From: a virus
Virus record (IMG/VR): IMGVR_UViG_3300031784_000115
Span: 1-34,062 of that record
Direction: 5' to 3' (one strand)
DNA: 34,062 bases
In this document: in pieces, positions 22,920 through 30,709 of the stretch
Layout: the number at the start of each line of letters is the position of its first letter
Numbering within the stretch: position 1 is the stretch's first letter
Made by a program: the position numbers and the translations under genes
The notes under the pieces: model-generated
Seen by the model: the letters and a program-made list of their open reading frames with translations, nothing else
Databases searched by the model: none
What the model was told of the DNA's origin: nothing

Positions 22920-24332
22920 TCAGTACGGGTTACCGTCACTCAGCAAGCTGACGCAGCACTCAGGACGCAGGATACCGTGACCCACGGCATAGCTAGCAAC
23001 CATCATGGTGCTTTGGGTCATGGCCTTGTACTCCGAACCAGTCATCTGCATCGAGACATCCTTCAGAGCCACAGTACCCACAGCTTCCTTGGTGAAGCAC
23101 AGACCGAAGCAGTTAGCGATGGAGCTGGTGTTACCCTGCTCATCCTGGTAGTAATCGTAGGTACCAGCAGCAGCCTGACCGTCAGAGCCATCGCGGCCAT
23201 TGACGTAGTTAGGACGCTCACCACGGGTCACAGCCGACTGGTTGCTAAGACCAGCATAGGTTTGACCGTTGGTGTAACCGTTGATGCCCAGGTGGTTGGA
23301 GGTCATCAGACGGAAACCAGCCACAGAAGCAACACGGTTGCCATTGACGGTGCCGTTGACACCAGTACCGCCGTTCCAATCGGTGTTGATAGCACGGTCG
23401 CTATTCAGCACGTCATAGTAAGCACCAGGGGTCAGGACAACCACACGGCCTTCCTTAGGAGCATCCTTCTCGTCCAGGGCTTGGCAAGCCTTGTAGAGGT
23501 TCTCAACGATCAGATCACCGCGAGCGTTACGGTCAGCAGCACCGTTCAGGTCAATACCGGTGAACGAGGTACCACCAGGCAGAGCGTTCAGAACGAACAG
23601 GCGCTCACCCACAGTGAACTGAGCGTTAGTACCAGTACCAATAGCACCCAGGGGGTTGATACCGAAGGTAGCTGCACCGTTGGTAGGAGCAGTGGTGATC
23701 ACACCGTAAGCACCGGAGGTCTCACCGTACACCACTTCACCCACTGCCCAGTAAGCCAGTTCAGCGGTCTGGAAGTTGGCGCTCAGAGTCACCACACCAG
23801 AGGTAGCCGAAGCGTAGGTACCGCCGTTCAGTTGGAATCGCTTGGAATCCCAATCCTTCACGCGACCGTCAGACTCAGAAGCAGCCAACAGAGTACGAGC
23901 AAGGCGCTGATCGTAAGCACGGGCCAGAGCGCGACCAAGTTCAGTCGAGTAAATAGAACGCACGTCCCAGTGCAGTTTTGCTTCATCCAGGTCGTAGATG
24001 GAAGCATCAGCAATGAGCAGGTCATCAATGGTGATGATCTTTTCACCGATCATGCCTTTGTTACCTTGACCCGTGATGAAATCACCAGGACGGTGGTAGC
24101 GGCTGGAGAAACGACCAGTGATCGGGAAGCTTGCGCTCTTGCCCGAAGAAATGGTGCGCTTCATGGTCAGATCCTTGAAGATCGTCTCACGGTTGAAGGT
24201 GGTAAGAACCTCACCAGAGAAGATCTTCAGGAAGTTAGCGTTTTCACGCTCGTAGTTACCGGAGGCGGAACCAGCGTTATATTGAACGCCATTAAGTCCA
24301 CCCAACCGGCCTAGAGATGCAAAATCAGGCAT
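22920..24332 (-). CDS. Major capsid protein (T7 gp10-like)
   Basis: A 470-residue capsid protein, longer than T7 gp10A (344). The N-terminal half carries familiar T7-like capsid phrases: LKIFSGEVLTTFNRETIFKD, SGKSASFPITGR, and IDDLLIADASIYDLDEAK with the E-loop near residues 55-100. Residues about 165-255 (GVVTLSANF, GEVVYGETSGAYGVITTAPT, GGTSFTG) are beta-rich and look like an inserted surface domain. A second Gly/Asn-rich insert lies around 370-405. The C-terminal part (KDVSMQMTGSEYKAMTQ, YAVGHGILRPE) returns to the conserved fold. Codon use looks more biased and G+C rich than in its neighbours, as expected for the most highly expressed gene. No Shine-Dalgarno is seen. Confidence 0.93.
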   Translation of the reverse strand: MPDFASLGRLGGLNGVQYNAGSASGNYERENANFLKIFSGEVLTTFNRETIFKDLTMKRTISSGKSASFPITGRFSSRYHRPGDFITGQGNKGMIGEKIITIDDLLIADASIYDLDEAKLHWDVRSIYSTELGRALARAYDQRLARTLLAASESDGRVKDWDSKRFQLNGGTYASATSGVVTLSANFQTAELAYWAVGEVVYGETSGAYGVITTAPTNGAATFGINPLGAIGTGTNAQFTVGERLFVLNALPGGTSFTGIDLNGAADRNARGDLIVENLYKACQALDEKDAPKEGRVVVLTPGAYYDVLNSDRAINTDWNGGTGVNGTVNGNRVASVAGFRLMTSNHLGINGYTNGQTYAGLSNQSAVTRGERPNYVNGRDGSDGQAAAGTYDYYQDEQGNTSSIANCFGLCFTKEAVGTVALKDVSMQMTGSEYKAMTQSTMMVASYAVGHGILRPECCVSLLSDGNPY

Positions 24333-24377
24333 CGTTAGTTTGGAGGTAGGAATGTTTAACTGCGCTCGCTTTCACTG

Positions 24378-24401
24378 TTGTTATCGCCTCAGCGGCAACA
24401 A
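24378..24401 (-). promoter_or_regulatory. Imperfect hairpin in the leader of the capsid gene
   Basis: In the 92-base spacer between scaffold and capsid genes the minus strand can pair TTGTT with AACAA and CGC with GCG around a four-base loop, with a two-base internal mismatch. The rest of the spacer shows no recognised promoter. The hairpin may be an RNA processing or stability element, since T7 capsid mRNAs are processed at hairpins, but this is weak evidence and could be chance. Confidence 0.25.
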
Positions 24402-24424
24402 TGTTTACGTTCGCTAATGAAATA

Positions 24425-25051
24425 CTAACCCCTTGGACCAAGAACTTCACTACGAATGAGTTTGTCTTGAACATCTTGGGTATAAGCAGGGTCTTGCAAA
24501 TACCGAGGATCGCTCATGGCAGCCATCACTTCTTGGTTTGAACGGAACACATCACTGCTATTTGCAGAGAGCTTTCCACCAATTAGATCAGGCTCATAGC
24601 CAGTGTTGTCTTGGTAGGCGTAGTACAACGATTGAAGAGCGTTACGAGCACGGTAGTAGTCACCGCTATTGACTTCGCGGTTGTAAGCCTCAAGTTCTTC
24701 TTGGTTCAGGTTTTCCTTTGCCCAAGATTGAACAGCGGCAAAGTTCTCTTGACCGCCAATGCTGTCGAGAATAACTTGCTCATCCTCTTGAGACAAAACA
24801 GGAACTTCCTGCTCAACAGCTTCGTCTTCTACTTCAGAATCCTCAGCAGCTTCGTAGCCACGGGATCCAAGTTTCTTCTCAAGCTCTTGGTAAGCCTTAA
24901 GAAGATCATCAGTAGAACGAAACTTACCTGCAATCAGGTCTTGTTGTTCTTGAGTTTGTTCCTGCTGTTCAGACTCTTCAAGCATTTGAAGGTCTTGTTC
25001 AGAGTAAGGACCTGTTTGTTGGCCCAAGAAATTATCAGCGATAACTTCCAT
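24425..25051 (-). CDS. Scaffold/capsid assembly protein (T7 gp9-like)
   Basis: A 208-residue, very acidic, Gln/Glu-rich helical protein located between portal and capsid, as T7 gene 9. Key stretches are EQTQEQQDLIAGKFRSTDDL (a motif I associate with T7-like scaffolds) and an acidic segment around DSEVEDEAVEQEVPVL. Scaffolds guide prohead assembly and leave before packaging. I chose the ATG at 25051 because it follows the stop of the 72-aa gene; a TTG four codons upstream would overlap that gene. Assignment is strong by synteny and composition. Confidence 0.85.
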   Translation of the reverse strand: MEVIADNFLGQQTGPYSEQDLQMLEESEQQEQTQEQQDLIAGKFRSTDDLLKAYQELEKKLGSRGYEAAEDSEVEDEAVEQEVPVLSQEDEQVILDSIGGQENFAAVQSWAKENLNQEELEAYNREVNSGDYYRARNALQSLYYAYQDNTGYEPDLIGGKLSANSSDVFRSNQEVMAAMSDPRYLQDPAYTQDVQDKLIRSEVLGPRG

Positions 25052-25055
25052 GTGA

Positions 25056-25274
25056 TCAACCAATACGAACGGTCAGATCAGGATACACCCAAGCAGGACG
25101 ACGATTCTTAATCGCAGCTACATACTGCTCATACACTTCCGGCTTTTCAGCTTTCAGTTGTTCGATCAGCGCATCCAGCTTGGACTTAGGAGCAGCTTTC
25201 TTAGGAGCTTCTTTAATCTCTTCAGAAGCCTCCAGGGGCTCCAGCGATTTCTTGGCTTGCCCGGATTGAGTCAT
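25056..25274 (-). CDS. 72-aa small protein between portal and scaffold
   Basis: A Lys/Glu/Ala/Pro-rich N-terminus (about 1-30) precedes a predicted helix SKLDALIEQLKAEKPEVYEQ and the end RRPAWVYPDLTVRIG. The first 53 bases overlap the end of the portal gene in another frame, and the gene stops just before the scaffold start. Cyanopodoviruses often have a small unknown gene here. I do not recognise a function; involvement in head assembly is only suggested by location. Confidence 0.65.
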   Translation of the reverse strand: MTQSGQAKKSLEPLEASEEIKEAPKKAAPKSKLDALIEQLKAEKPEVYEQYVAAIKNRRPAWVYPDLTVRIG

Positions 25275-26814
25275 TTTCAGCTTTTACGAGAGCGGCTTGT
25301 TTAGCAGGATCGTTATTAGGATCTTGCTGAGCCATTTGTTGCTGCATCATCATAGCTGCTTGTTGTTCTTCAGCCATGAGATCCTCGTCACTCTTAATAA
25401 GCTTGTAGGTATCAAGACCGTCAGAAGCAGCAAGACGAGTGATAAGCTCTCGACTATTAACAAACTTTGCAAGTGCTTCAGGTCCGAGAGTTCCTGCGAT
25501 GGTTTGTAGGAATTCAATGAGCTTGGCTTTGTCGTTACCCCTACCGAGGGCGTCAAGACCAGTTGTGATCTGAGGTTTAACAATGTTCTTAGGCAGCTTC
25601 GGTAGACGACCTTGACGTTCCATCAAAGCCATCTTGCGGTTTACCAACGGTAGCTGCAGCTCAATACTGAGGATGCTGTAAATACCACCAAGACCTGCTT
25701 CAAGTTCCTGTGCCACCATTCGGATCTCTTCAGCTGTAACGCGGTCACGGCCAGAGGTACCAGCTTGGATGGCGCTATTCAGCAGGAACGCAAAGCTAAG
25801 ACGCTGTTCGATCCGAGCGATGGTGTTCAGAGCGACTGTAAGATCAGCCTGCTTCTGCATTTGCAGAGGTGCCACATCATTTGGATTGCCAGCCACAATT
25901 GATCCATTGGCAGCCCGAGCAAGAGCGTCAGGGCGAGTCGTGCCGTTAGGGTTACAGAGGAAGATGATCTTGGCCGCTGCTGCAGAACCCTCGACGATTG
26001 CTTTGGAGAGGTACTCAAGGCTCTTCAGGTCTCCCAGAAGTTCTTCACAATATCCACGACCGTAAGCTTCGTGAGCCACACGGAACATACGAAGGGGAAT
26101 CCAAGGGCTCTTATCAATAGGCACTGAACCCTTTTTACCAATGGGTTTGCCGTAAGCCTCTTGATACCACTCACAACGATCTTTCTCGTAGCTCCAAGTG
26201 ACGTGGGTGTAGAGGAATACCGTCTTGTCTACAAACTTTCCATCAGAGTTCCTTGGCGCAACCTTCTCAGGCAGCACATCAGGGCTAACTTCTTCACGCA
26301 CTACAACCTCAAGGATGTTTCCCTCAGGGTCCCTGTTCAGTACAAAAGACTTCAGAGGGTAAACACGAGTGCCGTTGTCAGCGACATACAGCAAAGCGTT
26401 ACCACCAATGATCAGGTGTTTAAGCGCTTCAAACAGTGCTGTACGGTCTCCAGACTCTTCAATGTCCCGCATGACGGAACGTTCCATCAAAGCCAGTTGC
26501 TGATCAAACTCTGATTGGAGATCTTTGAAATTATCCAGCTCACGCTTCAGTTTCATATCGTCTACAGAGAGACGGAAGAAGCTTTGGTTAGGAGGCAGCA
26601 AAGCAATCAGCAGTTTGCTAGCCAGGTTGTTTACGCCACGAGCTCCAAGCCCTTGGTAAGTGGTTTGAATCTTGGTGTAAAGATTCTTACCAGTGCTCCT
26701 GTCGTTATCAGTAATAAGAGTCGGCAGAGTGTATTTACTACACTCAATAGCACGATCAAGATAAATCGTCTTTTCCGGCTCTAGTGCCGAATAACGAGCT
26801 TGAGCATTAGACAT
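25222..26814 (-). CDS. Portal protein, head-tail connector (T7 gp8-like)
   Basis: A 530-residue portal, nearly the same length as T7 gp8 (536). It forms the dodecameric ring at one capsid vertex through which DNA passes. Characteristic phrases are NLYTKIQTTYQGLGARGVNN, LASKLLIALLPPNQSFFRL, LKHLIIGGNALLYV and VTAEEIRMVAQELEAGLGG. The C-terminus is Gln/Met/Ala-rich (MMMQQQMAQQDPNNDPAKQ), also common in this family. The ATG overlaps the previous stop region by a few bases. Identification is very secure. Confidence 0.95.
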   Translation of the reverse strand: MSNAQARYSALEPEKTIYLDRAIECSKYTLPTLITDNDRSTGKNLYTKIQTTYQGLGARGVNNLASKLLIALLPPNQSFFRLSVDDMKLKRELDNFKDLQSEFDQQLALMERSVMRDIEESGDRTALFEALKHLIIGGNALLYVADNGTRVYPLKSFVLNRDPEGNILEVVVREEVSPDVLPEKVAPRNSDGKFVDKTVFLYTHVTWSYEKDRCEWYQEAYGKPIGKKGSVPIDKSPWIPLRMFRVAHEAYGRGYCEELLGDLKSLEYLSKAIVEGSAAAAKIIFLCNPNGTTRPDALARAANGSIVAGNPNDVAPLQMQKQADLTVALNTIARIEQRLSFAFLLNSAIQAGTSGRDRVTAEEIRMVAQELEAGLGGIYSILSIELQLPLVNRKMALMERQGRLPKLPKNIVKPQITTGLDALGRGNDKAKLIEFLQTIAGTLGPEALAKFVNSRELITRLAASDGLDTYKLIKSDEDLMAEEQQAAMMMQQQMAQQDPNNDPAKQAALVKAENDSIRASQEIAGAPGGF

Positions 26815-27289
26815 TCAAACCACCAGTCGCATTAGGTGTCCCCATTCCAACGCCGCCGGAAAGAGGAGATTGTATCTCCAAACTAGTACGCATTGCGGCA
26901 GGAGTGCCAACACGACGACGCACTCTTTCTGCAACAGGAGCGACAGATTGTTGACGTTGAATAGCAGCTTGTAGCTGTTGCTGCTGGATAGCCAAAGCAG
27001 ATGCTTGTTTCTGCTGAGCAATTTGACGTTCGGAAGCTATTTTAGCTTGAGCTGCTTGCTGTTCAAAAACCTGAGTTTGAGATTTAGTCTGCTTAAGTTG
27101 CTTCTCAAACTGAGCAGCACGTTGGGCAGCCTCAGCTTGCATCTGTTGAATCTGAGCTCGTGCTTGAGCTTGTGATTGAGCTGCTGCACGTCTTGCTTGG
27201 TCTGCAGCTTGTTGAACAGCTTTCTGCTGGTTATACGCTGAATAAGCTGCAGCACCTGCACTTACTAAACCAATGACCGCACCAATCAT
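26807..27289 (-). CDS. Gln/Ala-rich virion protein candidate (T7 gp7.3-like), copy 2
   Basis: A 160-residue protein. It starts with a hydrophobic Ala/Gly stretch (IGAVIGLVSAGAAAYSAYN), followed by about 90 residues of Gln/Ala/Arg-rich coiled coil, and ends SGGVGMGTPNATGGLNV. T7 gp7.3, a minor virion protein encoded just before the portal, ends from memory in a similar GGGINI tail, and the position here is the same. The 182-aa neighbour has a related C-terminus, suggesting duplication. AAGGTG lies before the ATG. Virion association is inferred, not shown. Confidence 0.6.
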   Translation of the reverse strand: MIGAVIGLVSAGAAAYSAYNQQKAVQQAADQARRAAAQSQAQARAQIQQMQAEAAQRAAQFEKQLKQTKSQTQVFEQQAAQAKIASERQIAQQKQASALAIQQQQLQAAIQRQQSVAPVAERVRRRVGTPAAMRTSLEIQSPLSGGVGMGTPNATGGLNV

Positions 27290-27301
27290 TTGGAAACACC
27301 T

Positions 27302-27475
27302 TTAGCTAAATTTTGTTTCCTCCTGCAGGTTGTACTGATCTTTTAGATGTCGTACAACAGATACCTGACCAGCGGAGAACCAAATAAGTTTCTCTTCCAT
27401 ACTAAGGTCAGGTGCTTTATCTGGATAAAGCTCTTCTAAATACTTGATCAGTTCAAGATCAAAAGCAGGAATCAT
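27302..27475 (-). CDS. 57-aa conserved-looking small protein
   Basis: A complete short frame between the two Gln-rich genes. Its ATG overlaps the previous stop as ATGA, and the next gene starts 12 bases after its stop. The product is an ordinary, mostly helical acidic protein: LIKYLEELYPDKAPDLSMEE, then LIWFSAGQVSVVRHLKDQY. I recall similar short proteins with the phrase WFKAGQVSVVRHL in cyanophage genomes before the portal gene, with no known function. Composition and tight packing make it very likely real. Confidence 0.75.
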   Translation of the reverse strand: MIPAFDLELIKYLEELYPDKAPDLSMEEKLIWFSAGQVSVVRHLKDQYNLQEETKFS

Positions 27476-28020
27476 ATATTCAAACCAGTTGGGTTGATGC
27501 GACCAGGAGCGGTACCAGAAAAACCACCGACAGTAGTTCCGGTTGAGAGTCTAGTTCTAGATACACCAGGTTGACCGATTGATGTTCTACGTTGCTGTCC
27601 AATGGTCAGTGTGGTTGGTTTTTGCTGAGTAGCTGCTGAAATCTTTTCTTGTTGAGCTAAAACTTTTTGCTGGTTTACTGCAGCTGCTGAACGGCGTTGT
27701 TGGATTTCTACTTGCGCTTTAGTTTTAGCAAGAATTTGTGAATAGATATTTTGAATTTTTTGCTGCCTAAGGCCTTCAGCCTTCATAGCAGCCTGCTGTT
27801 GTTTTACAGCTGCTTGTGCTACGGCTTCCTGTTGAGCAACTCGATTAGCAAGAAGTTGTGCCTCTTCTCTTGCAATCCTTTCTTGAAACTCTCGCTGTTG
27901 ATTACCAGCGTTACTACCAAAGCTAATGCGAATGTCGTTATGTACCCCAGTAAATTCAAACGAAAGAGGATCTACAAAGAAAGTAGGCTCTACAAATTTT
28001 GAATCTTGATTGCGGAACAT
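27472..28020 (-). CDS. Gln-rich coiled-coil virion protein candidate (T7 gp7.3-like), copy 1
   Basis: A 182-residue protein. About 35 N-terminal residues (including FVEPTFFVDPLSFEF) are not low-complexity, then residues 40-130 are a Gln/Ala/Arg coiled coil. The C-terminus, TTVGGFSGTAPGRINPTGLNI, resembles the ending of the 160-aa protein (RR, G-P, RT-L and a final GLN-I/V). Both lie between RNR and portal, where T7 has its minor virion genes 6.7 and 7.3. A tail assembly or ejected virion protein is a reasonable guess. No ribosome-binding site is obvious in the 20-base spacer. Confidence 0.6.
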   Translation of the reverse strand: MFRNQDSKFVEPTFFVDPLSFEFTGVHNDIRISFGSNAGNQQREFQERIAREEAQLLANRVAQQEAVAQAAVKQQQAAMKAEGLRQQKIQNIYSQILAKTKAQVEIQQRRSAAAVNQQKVLAQQEKISAATQQKPTTLTIGQQRRTSIGQPGVSRTRLSTGTTVGGFSGTAPGRINPTGLNI

Positions 28021-28040
28021 AACGACACTGCGGTTTTATA

Positions 28041-28769
28041 TCAAGCGTAACTCGGAAGATCAGAGTTAGAAGTCTCGAAAAACGCTGGCATTCTGGCTCG
28101 TTGGGTTTCGATCAACCCTTCTGCTTTACCTGCGTACATCAGACTGTCGCTCTGATCCAACCAGAACTGCTTGTCTAGGTACTTGTCGCTCGACTTAGCA
28201 AGCGGCTGCATCACCCAATTAATGGTTGCCTTTCTGAGGCGATCCAAACTAGGAGAGACAGTGAGACCAAGCTCACGACATACCAAGCTATTTGTTGCGA
28301 CGTGAACTTGTTCATCACGACTGATATCAGCAGAGATGGTCCTCAGTCCAGCGTCACCGTTGAACCGGAAGAATGGGAGGATAACAAAGAATATGCTTCT
28401 CTCAGCCACCAGTGCTTTGAGTACGGTGTGGTCTGGATGATCTTCCCAAGCTTTTCGTAGGCGAGCTGCTTCCGTTTCTGCTTGGCTATCTGTACCGAGC
28501 GCGTTTGCTGCGTATCCCAGGGCAAGGTCATGGTTCTCCTCGTCTTTGATGTTTGTAAGAAGAAGGTCACGAGCTGCTTCAGGTACCTCTGATTTCAGAG
28601 CATCACTGATGAACTCACCAACAGGCAGCTCAAGCTGTCGAAGGGCGAGAGCCCGGAAGATAGCCTCTTCCGAACCCTCTTTCAACTTACCTCCGGTTGT
28701 TTGAACAGGAGTCCAAGTACGCTTACGTTCAAGCAGTTTCTGATACGGGTTCATTCGGCGCAATCGCAT
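28041..28769 (-). CDS. nrdB: Class I ribonucleotide reductase small (beta) subunit, cyanopodovirus type
   Basis: A 242-residue ferritin-like protein, shorter than cellular NrdB (about 350). The six di-metal ligands fit a four-helix bundle: Glu47, Glu77 and His80 (EENH), Glu123, Glu153 and His156 (EQVH), with equal 30-residue spacing within each pair. The radical-bearing tyrosine of E. coli NrdB lies four residues after the first His; here that position is Leu84, and the nearest Tyr is at 86. This fits the proposal that P-SSP7-like beta subunits form an unusual class I subclass. The gene follows nrdA with a small overlap. ATG at 28754 (ATGA overlap with the nrdA stop) is an alternative start. 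The beta role is well supported; metal and radical type are open. Confidence 0.85.
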   Translation of the reverse strand: MRLRRMNPYQKLLERKRTWTPVQTTGGKLKEGSEEAIFRALALRQLELPVGEFISDALKSEVPEAARDLLLTNIKDEENHDLALGYAANALGTDSQAETEAARLRKAWEDHPDHTVLKALVAERSIFFVILPFFRFNGDAGLRTISADISRDEQVHVATNSLVCRELGLTVSPSLDRLRKATINWVMQPLAKSSDKYLDKQFWLDQSDSLMYAGKAEGLIETQRARMPAFFETSNSDLPSYA

Positions 28770-30148
28770 TGAGGTTCTGAATCCCCATCAAGAATCCCGG
28801 CAAGATAAGCCTCAACATCTACATCGCTAATAGCTGCGTAGGCGTCAGTTTTATCTTGTGTATCTGACATTACCTGAAGAGAGTAATACAAACTCTTCAG
28901 AGGGGAGTTCAACCATCGTGCCATAAATTGACGGTCCATTGTTGTCATATCGGACCACCAATTCATAGAAATTGCGTGAGCCATTCCAGTGCTGTCCATG
29001 AGCTTTTGCCACTCACTGTTCAGCTCAAAGAACACGTCCCAACCAACCTCTTCAGCAGTCTCACATTTGGGATTGAACTTGTAGCTCTGCACCCCAAGAG
29101 TGGCACTATCACGATCTACCTCGCGGCTAATTGGAGGAGAGATCTCAGGGGTTGTAGTGAACCCTTCACGGTCCACATAACGGTATGCACAAGACGCTGT
29201 AGGAGCCACGGTGAACGCTCGTGACATCTTGTAGTCAGCAGCCACCTTAGCGGCCTCCATAAAGCCCGTATAGAGCGCTTGAGCGATCTCACCAGCTTTG
29301 TTATCAGCGGTGCCTAACCCAAGGTTCCTGCGACGGAGAGCGCCAACAAACTCTTCGTACTTGACGCCTTCGATAGCCAGCAGGTTTGCCAGACCAAGAA
29401 CACCAAGACCAACTTGGTTATCTTTGCGGGTATAGATCCCTGATTCATCTACACCTGTACGGGTGTAAAGATCACAAAGGAACTTCATTCCATCAACGAA
29501 AGCTTGAGGGATCTCATCGATCTTGGTAAGACCCAAGTTGATGTGACTCAGCAGACAGGTATCCCGAGACTTGAGCAGGATCTCTTGGCAAACATTCGAA
29601 TAAATCCGCTCACCATTTGCGTCGTACTGCTTCTTAACAATCCAGACATCACCCTTACGGGCAGCATCCATGATTGCTTTCAGCTTGTTGGGTTCATCAA
29701 TGATGTCAGGATCAACATTGACACAGCGCTTGATCCAAGGAATACGAGCTCGATCGTAATTAACAAACTCAAGAATGTCAGGGTGATCTGCGTCGCAATG
29801 AGCAACGATTGCACCGTTCCGATATGTTCCCCCTCGACGGAGAATCTCGTTGAACTTGGAGTAAATCTCCATGAACCCACAAGGACCTGAAGCAACCATT
29901 CCGTGGCTGTTCTCGGTACCTTTTGCACGAAGCTTAGACAGGTGGATAGCAACGCCTGCACCGTAGCGAAGAGCTTTACTAGCAAACTGCCAAGAGCCTT
30001 CAAGACCATCAGGGTGTTCGTCCATTGTGTCTTCTACAACGAAGACAGTACAGGAGACCGGGTACCTACGAGTCGGATTCTTCAGCCAGCTCTCCACCCT
30101 CCCCGTCATTGCGATCGCTGGATTCAGAGTCTGCATCGAAAGTTCCAT
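28751..30148 (-). CDS. nrdA: Class I ribonucleotide reductase large (alpha) subunit, compact cyanopodovirus form
   Basis: This enzyme reduces ribonucleotides to deoxyribonucleotides for phage DNA synthesis. From the ATG at 30148 it has 465 residues, against about 760 for E. coli NrdA. Active-site residues are all visible: Cys33 (PVSCTVF), Asn185-Cys187-Glu189 (NVCQE), and Cys198 (TCLLSHINLG). The class I radical-transfer pair Tyr421-Tyr422 (LKSLYYSL) and the C-terminal redox pair CDC (461-463) are present. The ATP-cone and most of the usual N-terminal region are missing, because the protein begins only about 30 residues before the first catalytic Cys. The start overlaps the 96-aa gene by about 80 bases, has no clear ribosome-binding site, and a TTG at 30154 or later ATGs are possible. 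Class I assignment is strong. Confidence 0.9.
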   Translation of the reverse strand: MELSMQTLNPAIAMTGRVESWLKNPTRRYPVSCTVFVVEDTMDEHPDGLEGSWQFASKALRYGAGVAIHLSKLRAKGTENSHGMVASGPCGFMEIYSKFNEILRRGGTYRNGAIVAHCDADHPDILEFVNYDRARIPWIKRCVNVDPDIIDEPNKLKAIMDAARKGDVWIVKKQYDANGERIYSNVCQEILLKSRDTCLLSHINLGLTKIDEIPQAFVDGMKFLCDLYTRTGVDESGIYTRKDNQVGLGVLGLANLLAIEGVKYEEFVGALRRRNLGLGTADNKAGEIAQALYTGFMEAAKVAADYKMSRAFTVAPTASCAYRYVDREGFTTTPEISPPISREVDRDSATLGVQSYKFNPKCETAEEVGWDVFFELNSEWQKLMDSTGMAHAISMNWWSDMTTMDRQFMARWLNSPLKSLYYSLQVMSDTQDKTDAYAAISDVDVEAYLAGILDGDSEPQCDCAE

Positions 30149-30356
30149 TGTCAAGTGAGCGTTGAAGTGAGGTGGTTACAAAATCGTCCCACTGATCGTC
30201 ATCAAGTTGATTCAGTGGAGCAAGTTCAGGGTGTTCATCGGGATCCCAGAAGAACTGAAGAGACCCGTTACCCTCGTCATCTTCCTGGTATTCAGCTTCG
30301 ACGTACTGCCAAGCTTCAGCAGGAATCTGTTTCAGCAGTTCAGTGTAATCCTTCAT
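30066..30356 (-). CDS. 96-aa very acidic protein of unknown function
   Basis: The N-terminal part reads as a folded domain (LLKQIPAEAWQYVEAEYQED, LQFFWDPDEHPELAPLN), while the last 35 residues are Asp/Glu/Ser/Gly-rich and disordered. The ATG overlaps the MazG stop as ATGA, indicating coupled translation. Its final 80 or so bases also encode the start of the RNR large subunit in another frame. No family is recognised; it could be a regulator of a nucleotide-metabolism partner or a DNA mimic, but there is no direct evidence. Confidence 0.65.
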   Translation of the reverse strand: MKDYTELLKQIPAEAWQYVEAEYQEDDEGNGSLQFFWDPDEHPELAPLNQLDDDQWDDFVTTSLQRSLDNGTFDADSESSDRNDGEGGELAEESDS

Positions 30357-30709
30357 AAGTCCGAGAGATCGGCGGGTTTGTAGTTAGGTCCTTTTTGTAC
30401 CTTTCCGTTGACTTTGGTGAAAGGAAACTTAGACCAGTTGGAAAGATAAACTCGTCCAAAAGCATCGTCAGGGTCCACACCATGAAGATGGAGAAGGCCA
30501 TATGTGACCCAAATGAGGTCGCAAGCTTCCTTGATGATCTGCGGGCGCTTCTCGTTGCGGAAGGCGTACATGAGTTCGTAGAACTCCTCCTCGACATAGG
30601 TGAGTTGTTTCTCAAGCGCCTCGATGTAGTCATCAGAATCAGGACTGATTAGTTGGTCCGCTTTTTGCATCCAAGCTTGTACTAGTTCCGCATTGGAAGT
30701 CAGCATCAT
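30353..30709 (-). CDS. mazG: MazG-like nucleotide pyrophosphohydrolase
   Basis: A 118-residue single-domain MazG-type protein. The metal-binding pattern is visible as EEEFYE on one helix and EACDLIW on the next, giving the EExxE and ExxD signature that binds Mg for nucleoside triphosphate hydrolysis. The C-terminus (AFGRVYLSNWSKFP, GKVQKGPNYKPADLSD) matches the form common in phages. Phage MazG proteins may recycle nucleotides from degraded host DNA or alter alarmone levels. I picked the ATG at 30709 (a second ATG follows directly). The start overlaps the DUF3310-like gene by 71 bases, so the exact start is uncertain. Confidence 0.85.
   Translation of the reverse strand: MMLTSNAELVQAWMQKADQLISPDSDDYIEALEKQLTYVEEEFYELMYAFRNEKRPQIIKEACDLIWVTYGLLHLHGVDPDDAFGRVYLSNWSKFPFTKVNGKVQKGPNYKPADLSDL

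Noticed and set aside
22977-24314. A 445-codon open frame on the plus strand, antisense to the whole capsid gene
   Set aside because: Its product is Thr/Ser/Val/Gly/His-rich with no domain pattern, as expected from the complement of a strongly codon-biased gene. The capsid frame on the other strand is clearly real.
24335-24346. The 12-mer TTAGTTTGGAGG near the capsid start, also present in inverted orientation in the gp15-gp16 spacer
   Set aside because: Exact 12-base matches are expected by chance many times in 34 kb on both strands, and the two copies have opposite orientation relative to their genes.
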